A stretch of 6,606 nt of DNA from Betaproteobacteria bacterium (GCA_029865405.1 JAOUGZ010000153.1:1-6606), one strand, 5' to 3'. Numbered from the stretch's first letter, positions 1 through 6,606 are shown. Program-made: numbers and translations. The notes: generated by a model not told the origin, from the sequence alone.

Positions 1-787
1 GGCGCAGCGCCGCGTTCTCGTGCGCGAAATCGAAAAGCTGGCGCGTGCCCATGAGCGTGCCGCCCTGGATTTCCCGAACGACGCCCTTCTGCATCAGCGC
101 CACGACACCGTCGCCGATCGAGCCGGAGTGAATGCGCAGGTCCTTGCAGTTGCCGAGCAGCTGCAGGACGGCGTCCGGCAGCGCGCCCAGGCCGGTCTCG
201 ATCGTGGCGCCATCCGGAACGAACTCGAGCGCATTGCGGGCAATCGAAAGCTCCTGCGCGCCCGGTGCGCCGTAGGGCAGGGCGACGGGCTCGCGCGAAG
301 TTTCGATCACCGCGGCGAAGTCCGATCTTTTCAGCAGGCGATCGCTGAAGGTCCAGGGCACGCGGTCGTTTACTTCGGCGATTACGCTGCGGCACACCTC
401 GAGCGCCGGCACCAGGTATTCCGCCGACAGCCCGAGGCTGTATTCGCCCTTGGTATTGGGCGGACTCACTTGAACGAGCACAACGTCCGACTTGATTCTC
501 TTCTGCCGGATCAGAGTCGCCAGCTGCGAGTACGGATGCGGATGGATGTCGAGCACGCCCGCGTCGGCGAGCTTGCGGTTGTGCCCGGAGCCGCAGTAGG
601 CAGCGAGGCGCAGGTGATCGGCGTGCTCCGCCTTCACCGTTCCCGACCAGTTCACGCCCATGAACAGCGTGGCGCCGGAGAACGCCGCGCGCTGCGCCAC
701 CAGCGCCTCCACGAGCGTCTGCGGTTCGGCGCAGGCCTGACCGAAAACCACGCCGTCGCCGGGGCGAATCCACTGCGAGAGCTGCAT
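1..787 (-). CDS. Acetyl-CoA hydrolase / CoA-transferase family protein (4-hydroxybutyrate CoA-transferase-like), 3' end cut by window edge
   Basis: Only the first 262 residues are present. The family is usually a little over 400 residues long, so about the last third is missing. Members move CoA between short-chain acids such as acetate, 4-hydroxybutyrate or itaconate in the cytoplasm. Family signs are the N-terminal start MQLSQWIRPGDGVVFGQ, the stretch VQVSPPNTKGEYSLG (residues 106-120), the C-domain opening GATIETGLGALPDAV (193-207) and the later GTLMGTRQLFDFAHEN (243-258). In characterised 4-hydroxybutyrate CoA-transferases the catalytic glutamate follows the GxGALPDAV segment in an IHTE- or IHSE-type motif. 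Here the motif reads IHSGSIGDG, with glycine at residue 222. The protein may therefore belong to a subgroup with another nucleophile, or may not be a classical transferase. The ATG at 787 is the first good start and gives a family-like N-terminus, but it lacks a strong Shine-Dalgarno sequence. The gene is divergent from the RutE-like gene, with a 34-base spacer. The family call is firm; the substrate is unknown. Confidence 0.88.
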   Translation of the reverse strand, partial: MQLSQWIRPGDGVVFGQACAEPQTLVEALVAQRAAFSGATLFMGVNWSGTVKAEHADHLRLAAYCGSGHNRKLADAGVLDIHPHPYSQLATLIRQKRIKSDVVLVQVSPPNTKGEYSLGLSAEYLVPALEVCRSVIAEVNDRVPWTFSDRLLKRSDFAAVIETSREPVALPYGAPGAQELSIARNALEFVPDGATIETGLGALPDAVLQLLGNCKDLRIHSGSIGDGVVALMQKGVVREIQGGTLMGTRQLFDFAHENAALR

Positions 788-821
788 GCGGCCGATGCTA
801 ACATCGCCCCTGGGAGGCACG
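788..821. promoter_or_regulatory. Divergent intergenic spacer with imperfect inverted repeat
   Basis: This 34-base gap separates the start codons of two divergent genes, so both leaders, and probably parts of both promoters, are squeezed into it and the adjoining coding ends. It holds the 12-base imperfect palindrome GATGCTAACATC at 794-805, which matches its own reverse complement at 10 of 12 positions. This is also the most AT-containing stretch of the gap. A repressor operator or -10-like element is possible, but no convincing -35/-10 pair is visible on either strand. The assignment is inferred from position and symmetry. Confidence 0.35.
812..817 (+). promoter_or_regulatory. Ribosome binding site of the RutE-like gene
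   Basis: GGGAGG lies 4 bases before the ATG at 822. It is the only strong Shine-Dalgarno match near this start. It decides for 822 over the in-frame ATG codons at 786 and 795, which have no such site and would overlap the divergent gene's leader. Confidence 0.65.
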
Positions 822-1412
822 ATGCTCGACGACAAGGCGCAGGACCTGATCTTCCGCGAAGCCCACACGCCGCAGGGCTTCCTCGATACGCCGGTGACGG
901 ACGAGAAGCTCAAGCAGGTCTATGACCTGATGAAGTGGGGTCCGACCACCATGAACACGCAGCCGATGCGCGTCGTATTCGTGCGCTCGAAAGCGGCAAA
1001 AGAGAAGCTCGCGCCCGCGCTGACCCCCGGGAATCTCGACAAGACGATGAACACCCAGGTGACGGCGATCATCGCCTACGACTCGCGCTTCTACGAAAAT
1101 CTGCCGAAGACGTTTCCGAACAACCCGAAGGCCCGGGAGATCTTCTCGGGCGAGGAGAAGAAGTCGCACGCGGAGCGCACGGCGCTGCGCAATGGCTCGC
1201 TGCAGGGCGCCTATTTCATCATCGCCGCGCGCGCGCTCGGGTTGGACTGCGGCCCGATGTCCGGCTTCGACAACGCCAAGGTGGACGCGGCGTTCTTTCC
1301 CGATGGGCGCTGGAAATCGAACTTCCTCATCAACCTCGGCCAGGCCGATCCGGCGAAGGTGTTTCCGAGGAATCCGCGGCTGAGCTTCGAGGAAGCCTGC
1401 CGCATCGACTAG
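822..1412 (+). CDS. RutE-like malonic semialdehyde reductase / nitroreductase-family oxidoreductase
   Basis: The 196-residue product closely resembles E. coli RutE in length and sequence. RutE is an FMN-dependent, nitroreductase-fold enzyme that reduces malonic semialdehyde to 3-hydroxypropionate in uracil degradation by the Rut pathway. Shared blocks include LMKWGPTTMNTQPMR (residues 36-50, flavin-binding region), ALTPGNLDKT (66-75), LGLDCGPMSGFD (139-150), KSNFLINLG (165-173) and the C-terminal RLSFEEAC (186-193). The start at 822 is chosen because GGGAGG sits just upstream and the resulting length equals that of RutE. No other rut genes are in the window, so a pyrimidine role is not shown. 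A general NAD(P)H:acceptor oxidoreductase for small aldehydes or nitro compounds is the alternative. The gene runs divergently from the CoA-transferase gene and convergently into phzF, sharing 4 bases at the stop codons. The enzyme is soluble and cytoplasmic, with no signal peptide or membrane segment. Confidence 0.9.
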   Translation: MLDDKAQDLIFREAHTPQGFLDTPVTDEKLKQVYDLMKWGPTTMNTQPMRVVFVRSKAAKEKLAPALTPGNLDKTMNTQVTAIIAYDSRFYENLPKTFPNNPKAREIFSGEEKKSHAERTALRNGSLQGAYFIIAARALGLDCGPMSGFDNAKVDAAFFPDGRWKSNFLINLGQADPAKVFPRNPRLSFEEACRID

Positions 1413-2236
1413 GCGACGCGCAGCGTCCCATCCACGCAGGTCACCGCTTCGCCGCCGATCTCGATCGCGTCCGTGGTGACGCGCACCGCCACGCGCCCGT
1501 CGCGCCCCACCTGCATGCCCTGGCGGGCAGTGTAGGAAGCTCCGAACTCCTTGAGCAGGCCAGTCTCGCGCAGAAAAGCGCCGACCGAGACGTTGCCGCT
1601 GCCGCACACCGGGTCTTCGGGAATGCCGTGCGCGGGTGCGAAGGAGCGCACGTGGATCGGTGCGTCCTTGCGTCCGGTACGCCCGAACACGGTAACCCCG
1701 GTCGCATTGAGCGAGTCGCTGAGCTCGGCGATCGCCGTCATGTCCGGCGCCAGCGCGTCCACGGTGCCGGCATCGCCGAGGTCAACGACGATCCACACCG
1801 GGCCGACATCCACGCGCAGGGCGCGCGAGTTGCCGAACAGGGGCACCGCCGCAGCCGAGACTTTCGGCGCCGGCGCGCGCACGAAGATGCGCGGCGACTC
1901 GATCGCCAGGTCGAGCACGCCCGCCCCGCATTCCTGCTTGAGCTTGCCGTCTTTCGCCTTGACGAAGCCGCTTTCGAGCGCCGCATGGGCGCTGCCGACC
2001 GTCGGATGCCCCGCAAACGGCAGCTCCTGGCGCGGGGTGAAGATGCGCAGCCGGTAATCTGCCAGCGCCCGTGTTGGCTTGAGCAGGAACGTGGTCTCGG
2101 ACAAGTTGGTCCATGCCGCGATGTGCTGCATCTGCCTCGCGTCGAGATCCTCGGCGCCGATCACTACGGCCACCGGGTTGCCGAAGAACGGCTTGCCGGT
2201 GAACACGTCCACCTGCTTGAAGGGAAGTCGCGTCAT
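1409..2236 (-). CDS. PhzF-family isomerase/epimerase-like protein
   Basis: The product has 275 residues, the usual PhzF length, and the diaminopimelate epimerase-like fold. PhzF itself isomerises trans-2,3-dihydro-3-hydroxyanthranilate in phenazine synthesis, but most relatives have unknown substrates. The pattern is complete: QVDVFTGKPFFGNPVAVV (residues 8-25), NLSETTFL (44-51) with E47, ELPFAGHPTVGSAHA (71-85) with H77, and EDPVCGSGN (207-215) with D208. These match the catalytic Glu, His and Asp of PhzF (E45, H74, D208). Cys211 replaces the usual Thr of EDPxTGS and recalls the catalytic CGSG of diaminopimelate epimerase. The ATG at 2236 has AGGA 4 bases upstream and overlaps the preceding stop as ATGA. 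An in-frame extension to 2329 only reads through the upstream gene in the wrong frame. It is the last gene of the transporter operon. No other phenazine genes are visible, so a catabolic or salvage role for an imported compound is more likely. Confidence 0.93.
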   Translation of the reverse strand: MTRLPFKQVDVFTGKPFFGNPVAVVIGAEDLDARQMQHIAAWTNLSETTFLLKPTRALADYRLRIFTPRQELPFAGHPTVGSAHAALESGFVKAKDGKLKQECGAGVLDLAIESPRIFVRAPAPKVSAAAVPLFGNSRALRVDVGPVWIVVDLGDAGTVDALAPDMTAIAELSDSLNATGVTVFGRTGRKDAPIHVRSFAPAHGIPEDPVCGSGNVSVGAFLRETGLLKEFGASYTARQGMQVGRDGRVAVRVTTDAIEIGGEAVTCVDGTLRVA

Positions 2237-2613
2237 CGCTTCCTGGGCATCGCGCCCTTGCTGTCGAATTCGTAGTGCAGCACCAGCAGGTCGCGCACCG
2301 GGCCGTCGAGGCGCAACTTTATCGCCCATTCGCCGAGCATCTCCAGATCCAGCCGCGCCTTGTACTCGCCCGGCTTTAGGCCGGGCCTGGCCCGGGCGGG
2401 CCGGACGCTGTGCGCCATGGGCATCGACGGCATGTCGGCGCCCACCGTGACTTGCGCGCCCTCCAGCGGCCGGCCGAAGCGCGTCAGCATGAGGGTGCAG
2501 TCGTAGACGAAATCCTGGCCCGTCGACTCGCAGCGCAACTGCGCCTCGGGTGTCTGCGCCTGCGCGAGCAGGGGCAGAGCGAGAACAATCAGGAGAAGCG
2601 CTGCCTTAGCCAT
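2233..2613 (-). CDS. Small secreted FixH/YtkA-like protein of unknown function
   Basis: The 126-residue product begins with a clear signal peptide: MAK, a hydrophobic core ALLLIVLALPLL, then AQAQ with likely cleavage near residue 20. The mature part is about 106 residues and probably forms one small beta-sandwich domain. The order MPSMPMAH (61-68), PGEYKARLDLEMLGEWAIKLRL (81-102) resembles the FixH/YtkA-like pattern of a met/pro motif, then PGxYxAxLxLxMxGxW. Two cysteines (28 and 39) could form a disulfide in the periplasm. The Met/His cluster at 61-68 could bind a metal such as copper, but this is only inference. AAAGGA at 2621-2626 lies 7 bases before the ATG at 2613 and supports this start. 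A longer reading in this frame, up to 3315, is a shadow of livM. The start overlaps livM by 25 bases and the stop overlaps phzF as ATGA, so it belongs to the operon. Its role beside an amino acid importer is unknown. Confidence 0.82.
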   Translation of the reverse strand: MAKAALLLIVLALPLLAQAQTPEAQLRCESTGQDFVYDCTLMLTRFGRPLEGAQVTVGADMPSMPMAHSVRPARARPGLKPGEYKARLDLEMLGEWAIKLRLDGPVRDLLVLHYEFDSKGAMPRKR

Positions 2614-3476
2614 TGCACGGTCCTTTCGTCGAGCAGGCCGCGCGGCCGGTAGACCAGCACCAGCGCTACCAGGCCGCCGAACACGATCATGCGGTAGCCG
2701 TGGAACACCCGCGTGCTTTCCAGCGTACCGATGTCCAGCAGGACGCCGAGCAGCGGCCCGAAAGCCGTGCCCAGGCCGCCGATCAGGGCGTAAGCGAGGC
2801 TGTGCACGCCCAGCATGATGTCGAAGTTGCGCGGCTCGATGTACGTGTTGTGGTGCGCATAGAGTACGCCACCCAGCGCCGCCAGCGCGCCGGCGGCGGC
2901 GGCCACGCCGAGCTTGATGCGCTGCACGTCGATGCCCACCGACGCCGCGAGCTCGGGATCCAGGCCTACGCCGCGCAGCGTCGCGCCGAGCTTCGAGCGC
3001 TCGATCATCAGGAACAGCGCGAGCACCAGCGCGAGCAGCACGCCGACGATACCGAGATAGTGCAGCGGCTCGATGCCGTGCTCGAAGATCCAGCGGATGC
3101 CGCGAAATCCCTGGGTGCCGTCCGGGCCGGCGAGCTCGCCGTCGATTTCGCGGCGCCAGTGCATGAGCTCGAACAGGATGCGCGCCATCTCGGCGGCAGC
3201 CAGCGTCGCCATGGCGAAATGCAGTCCCCGCAGCCGCAACGTGGGCAGCGCAACCAGAAATTGGGCAACGGCGCCGAGCGCCATGGCGGCGAGCGCGGCG
3301 AGCGGCAGGGGCCATGCGTACAACGTGGTCAGGATGCCCCCGGCGTAGGCGCCCACGCCGAAGAAGGCCTGCTGGCCGAACGACATCTCCCCTGCGATCA
3401 GCAGCAGGTAGGCCGACAGCGCGATAAACGAGAACAGCGCGATGTTGGTCAGGACGCCGATCGCGTAGTCATCCAT
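2589..3476 (-). CDS. livM: Branched-chain amino acid ABC transporter permease, LivM type (second copy)
   Basis: The 295-residue integral membrane protein belongs to the LivM side of the HAAT importer family. It pairs with a LivH-type subunit to form the inner-membrane channel for branched-chain or related hydrophobic amino acids. Visible signs are the opening helix after MDDYAIGVLTNIALFSFIALSAYLLL, the block GEMSFGQQAFFGVGAYAGGIL (29-49), PTLRLRGLHFAMATLAAAEMAR (78-99), the coupling-loop-like SKLGATLRGVGLDPELAASVGID (161-183) and GGLGTAFGPLLGVLLD (233-248), with the C-terminal YRPRGLLDE. About eight or nine hydrophobic segments can be picked out. The ATG at 3476 has GAGGG at 3481-3485 and lies inside the last 28 bases of livH. 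Its layout parallels the LivM at the right edge of the window, but the sequences differ clearly, so this is a divergent paralogue, not a recent copy. The substrate is not determinable. Confidence 0.93.
   Translation of the reverse strand: MDDYAIGVLTNIALFSFIALSAYLLLIAGEMSFGQQAFFGVGAYAGGILTTLYAWPLPLAALAAMALGAVAQFLVALPTLRLRGLHFAMATLAAAEMARILFELMHWRREIDGELAGPDGTQGFRGIRWIFEHGIEPLHYLGIVGVLLALVLALFLMIERSKLGATLRGVGLDPELAASVGIDVQRIKLGVAAAAGALAALGGVLYAHHNTYIEPRNFDIMLGVHSLAYALIGGLGTAFGPLLGVLLDIGTLESTRVFHGYRMIVFGGLVALVLVYRPRGLLDERTVQWLRQRFS
2621..2626 (-). promoter_or_regulatory. Ribosome binding site of the FixH/YtkA-like gene
   Basis: On the minus strand this reads AAAGGA, 7 bases before the ATG at 2613. 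It is one of the best Shine-Dalgarno matches in the operon and lies inside the end of livM. It fixes the start of a small gene that would otherwise be doubtful, and it suggests independent initiation at this junction instead of pure coupling. Confidence 0.6.
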
Positions 3477-4317
3477 GGCACCCTCGCGGCGAGCAGCACG
3501 AACAGGAGCAGGTAGGCGATGAGGTCGCGCATCTGCGGACCGAGATACCACTGCGTGTGCGCTTCAATCAGGCCGAGGGCGAGGCCGCCGATCACTGCGC
3601 CCGGAAGCGAGCCCAGGCCGCCCAGCATCATCGCCAGCAGGCCTTTGAGGGTGGCCCACATGCCGAGCATGGGCGTGATCTGGCCGTGCGAGGCGACCAC
3701 CAGGTAGCCGGCGACGCCGCCGATGGCCGAGGCGAGCGCGAACACGCGCACGAACACCCAGGGCACATTGATGCCGGCCAGCGCCGCTGCTGCCGGCTGC
3801 TCGATGAGCGCACGCACGGCGAGTCCGAAACGGGTGCGGTACAGCGTCCACCACAGCGCCAGGCAGGCCGCCAAGGCCGCGCCGAGCATCGCCAGCGCGT
3901 CGATGCGCAGCGTAAACGGTCCCAGGGCGAGCGGATCGCCTTCGTAGAGCAGCGGGAAGGCATACAGGTGCCGCGGCATGATCAGCGTGGCAAGCTCCTC
4001 GAACTGCATCCACAGCGCGAAGCTCGCCACCATCGCGGCGATCGCCGAGCCGCCGCGGTGCGGCGCGAAGCACAGGCGCTCGACGTAGGCGCCCGCCAGC
4101 ACGGCGCCGCTGACCGTGATCAGCGCGAGCAGCAGCAGCCCGGCGCCGAAGTTGACGTGCGTCCAGGTCGCGGCATAGCAGCCGAACATGATGGCCGGAC
4201 CGAACGACAGGTTGGCCCGTCGCAGGACGCCGAAGATCAGCGTGAAGCCCAGGGCGAGGAGGGCGTAGGTGGCGCCGGCGCTCAGGCCGTCGAGGGTGTT
4301 CTGGACCAGGTCGGCGA

Positions 4318-4321
<4 letters not shown>
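3449..4321 (-). CDS. livH: Branched-chain amino acid ABC transporter permease, LivH type
   Basis: The 290-residue membrane permease is of LivH length (about 290-310) and forms half of the transport channel with a LivM subunit. Family marks are GLSAGATYALLALGFTLIFGVLRRANLSFG (split across residues 12-41), the coupling-loop-like RTRFGLAVRALIEQPAAAALAGIN (162-185) and MMLGGLGSLPGAVIGGLALGLIE (231-253). Most LivH proteins read VNFAHGxxxMxGAY after the first helix. Here it is ANLSFGPAIMFGCYA, so the family histidine is replaced by phenylalanine. The start is GTG at 4321, which shares GTGA with the livF stop. No Shine-Dalgarno sequence precedes it, consistent with termination-reinitiation. Longer readings in this frame, up to 5116, run through livF in the wrong frame. 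The 3' end overlaps the following livM by 28 bases. Confidence 0.93.
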
Positions 4322-5039
<718 letters not shown>

Positions 5040-5043
<4 letters not shown>

Positions 5044-5810
5044 GCCGCCGCGCCCCCGAGGTAGGCCTTGCGCACCGCCGGGTCGGCCTGGATCTCGGCC
5101 GGCGAGCCTTCGGCAATCTTCTGGCCGAAGTTGAGCACCGCGATGCGGTCGGTGACGCCCATCACCAGCTCCATGACATGCTCGACGAGAAGGATGGTGA
5201 CACCGTCCGCGCGCAGCTTGAGGATTCTTTCGCGCAGCTGCCCGATCTCTTCGCTGTTCATGCCGGCCGCCGGCTCGTCGAGCAGCAGCAGTTTCGGCCG
5301 TGCGGCGAGGGCGCGCGCGAGCTCCAGGCGCCGCTGCTCGCCGAAGGCGAGGTTGGCGGCGAGCTCGTCCTGCTTGTGGGCGAGTCCCGAGAATTCGAGC
5401 AGGCGGCCGATCTCTTCGCGCACACGCCCCTGCCCGCCTAGCCAGCGCGCGAAGAAGCCCAGGCGCGCCTGGTCCGCGGCCGAATTCTGCGCCACCCACA
5501 GGTTCTGCCAGACGCTCAATTGCCCGAACAGCCGGATGTTCTGGAACGTGCGCGCGATGCCATCGCGCAGCCGCAGGTGCGTGGGCAGCGCGCCGATATC
5601 GCGGCCGCGGAACAGGATCGTACCCGCGGTCGGCGCGAACAGCCCGGTGATCATGTTCACCGTGGTGCTCTTGCCCGAGCCGTTGGGGCCGATGAGGCCG
5701 AAGATCTGCCCATCCTGCACCTCGAGGTCGAGCCCGTCCACGGCACGGACGCCGCCGAAGTGGCGCGAGAGCGATTTCAGCTCAAGCACGGCGCCGGCCC
5801 AGGATGCCAC
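5040..5810 (-). CDS. livG: Branched-chain amino acid ABC transporter ATP-binding protein, LivG type
   Basis: The ATPase has 256 residues from the GTG at 5810, or 249 from a second in-frame GTG at 5789. Numbering from 5810, motifs are LKSLSRHFGGVRAVDGLDL (11-29), Walker A GPNGSGKST (41-49), Q-loop RTFQNIRLF (87-95), the non-canonical LivG signature LAFGEQRRLELARA (154-167), Walker B LLLLDEP (174-180), the D-loop AAGMN (181-185) and the switch region LLVEHVMELVMG (208-218) with H211. LivG usually has EHDM here; the valine is a small deviation. The protein should pair with LivF at the membrane face of the permeases. Neither GTG has a clear Shine-Dalgarno sequence. The 5810 start overlaps the preceding livM by 29 bases and the 5789 start by 8. 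The ends of many LivG proteins fit either choice, so the exact start is unsettled. Confidence 0.94.
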
Positions 5811-6606
5811 TCGGGCGCAGGTTCATGGCGAGCACGATGAGCGCGCCGAAAAGCAGGTTGCGCCAGTCGCCGAGGAAGCGCAGCCCTTCGACCAGGAAGC
5901 CCTGGACGAAGATCACCGCAAGCAGCGTGCCGAAGACGTTGCGCAGGCCGCCGACGATCGGGTAGGCGATGGCGAAAGTGGCGACGAGGATATTGAAGCT
6001 CGCATGCTCGATATGCGTGGTGTAGTGGGCGTATAGCCCGCCGCCGACCCCGGCGATGGCGCCGCCCACCGTCATCGCGCTCACTTTCACCGCGGTCAGA
6101 TTGATGCCCACCGACTGCGCGGCGAGCTCGTCTTCGCCCACGGCGCGCAGCACCGTGCCGTAGCGCGAGCGGTCGAACCACCACAGCAGCGCCATGGCGG
6201 CGACGACGAACACCCAGATGAACAGCATTACTTCGCCCGTCTCCCAGCCGTTTTCCGGGAAGAAGCGGATCTGGCGGAAGCCCTCGCCCCCCAACGGGCC
6301 GACCTTGATCTGGCCCTTGGCGACCTGGTAATCGAAGTTGAAGAAGAACAGGCGCACGCCTTCACCGAAGGCGAGCGTCGCGATCACCAGCATCAGGCCC
6401 TTCACGCGCAGCGCGGGAAAGCCCACGGCACAGGCGACGGAGGCGCCGGTCAGCGCGCTGACCCCGAGCGCCGGCACCAGGTGCCAGCCGGCGAGCACGG
6501 TGAGCATGCCCGCCGTATAAGCACCCACGGCGAAGAACCCCGCCTGCGCCAGGCTCACCTGCCCCGTGAGCAGCACGATGTAGGCGGAAAGACCGAGCAG
6601 CGTGTG
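5782..6606 (-). CDS. livM: Branched-chain amino acid ABC transporter permease, LivM type (5' end outside window)
   Basis: The last 274 codons of a LivM-type inner-membrane permease are present and the frame is open through the right edge of the window. The visible part starts HTLLGLSAYIVLLTGQVSLA, followed by QAGFFAVGAYTAGML (21-35), FPALRVKGLMLVIATLAFGEGV (63-84), the coupling-loop-like RSRYGTVLRAVGEDELAAQSVGIN (146-169), YPIVGGLRNVFGTLLA (215-230) and the C-terminal NLRPSGILGRRR (262-273). These are standard LivM marks. Only a short N-terminal part, perhaps 20-40 residues, should be missing. It is the first operon gene seen here. A LivH partner and the substrate-binding protein may lie further upstream. 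The 3' end overlaps livG by 8 or 29 bases depending on the livG start. A GTG at 6576 opens an apparent start but would cut off the first helix, so it is not used. Confidence 0.93.
   Translation of the reverse strand, partial: HTLLGLSAYIVLLTGQVSLAQAGFFAVGAYTAGMLTVLAGWHLVPALGVSALTGASVACAVGFPALRVKGLMLVIATLAFGEGVRLFFFNFDYQVAKGQIKVGPLGGEGFRQIRFFPENGWETGEVMLFIWVFVVAAMALLWWFDRSRYGTVLRAVGEDELAAQSVGINLTAVKVSAMTVGGAIAGVGGGLYAHYTTHIEHASFNILVATFAIAYPIVGGLRNVFGTLLAVIFVQGFLVEGLRFLGDWRNLLFGALIVLAMNLRPSGILGRRRA

Noticed and set aside
786..821. Upstream ATG at 786 giving a 208-residue RutE-like protein
   Set aside because: The 12 extra residues have no family match. The GGGAGG site favours the ATG at 822, and the shorter protein has exactly the length of E. 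coli RutE.
20..925. Long plus-strand open frame of about 300 codons over the CoA-transferase gene
   Set aside because: Its translation is low-complexity, rich in Arg, Ala, Gly and His, and has no family pattern. The minus strand of the same DNA gives a clear CoA-transferase sequence, so this is a GC-driven antisense shadow.
1409..2236. phzF as a sign of a phenazine biosynthesis cluster
   Set aside because: No other phenazine gene is in the window, and most PhzF-family proteins are unrelated to phenazines. The operon context is transport.
935..2275. Plus-strand open frame of about 446 codons across the RutE-like and phzF genes
   Set aside because: It spans two well-supported genes in other frames, has a Arg/Ala/His-rich composition and no recognisable domain. 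Stop codons are simply rare in this base composition.
2613..3515. Plus-strand 300-codon open frame antisense to the second livM
   Set aside because: The minus strand carries a complete LivM with all family motifs. The plus translation is rich in Gln, His, Arg and Ala, as expected of the complement of a membrane protein gene.

Overview
The window is GC-rich (about two thirds G+C by eye) and almost entirely protein-coding. It suggests a proteobacterium, most likely a betaproteobacterium of the Burkholderiales type. That placement rests on base composition, gene families and dense gene packing, not on any marker gene. No RNA gene, insertion sequence, CRISPR array or clear terminator was found, and no gene-free stretch exceeds about 35 bases.

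Right to centre, minus strand: a tightly overlapping operon for a branched-chain/hydrophobic amino acid type ABC importer (HAAT family). In transcription order it holds livM (5' end outside the window), livG, livF, livH and a second livM-type permease. The gene order M-G-F-H-M is not the common H-M-G-F order. Every junction overlaps, two of them as 4-base GTGA stop/start overlaps, so the genes are probably translationally coupled. No substrate-binding protein gene (livK/livJ) lies in the window. The promoter must lie beyond the right edge.

The same transcript continues into a small secreted protein with a FixH/YtkA-like pattern, then a PhzF-family isomerase whose start overlaps the preceding stop (ATGA). 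An importer that ends in a metabolic enzyme suggests uptake and conversion of an amino acid-like or aromatic-acid-like compound. The substrate cannot be read from the sequence.

Left side: a plus-strand RutE-like nitroreductase-family gene (196 residues) converges on phzF, and the two stop codons share the palindrome CTAG. Only 34 bases upstream of it, a divergent minus-strand gene encodes an acetyl-CoA hydrolase/4-hydroxybutyrate CoA-transferase family protein, cut by the left edge. Its usual catalytic glutamate position appears to be glycine. The short divergent spacer carries an imperfect inverted repeat and must hold both start regions.

Overall this is an ordinary-looking transport and catabolism locus made of known families. 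I see no clearly new system. The features most worth checking are the missing CoA-transferase glutamate, the DapF-like cysteine in the PhzF protein, the two LivM-type permeases around one LivH, and the small FixH/YtkA-like protein inside the transporter operon.
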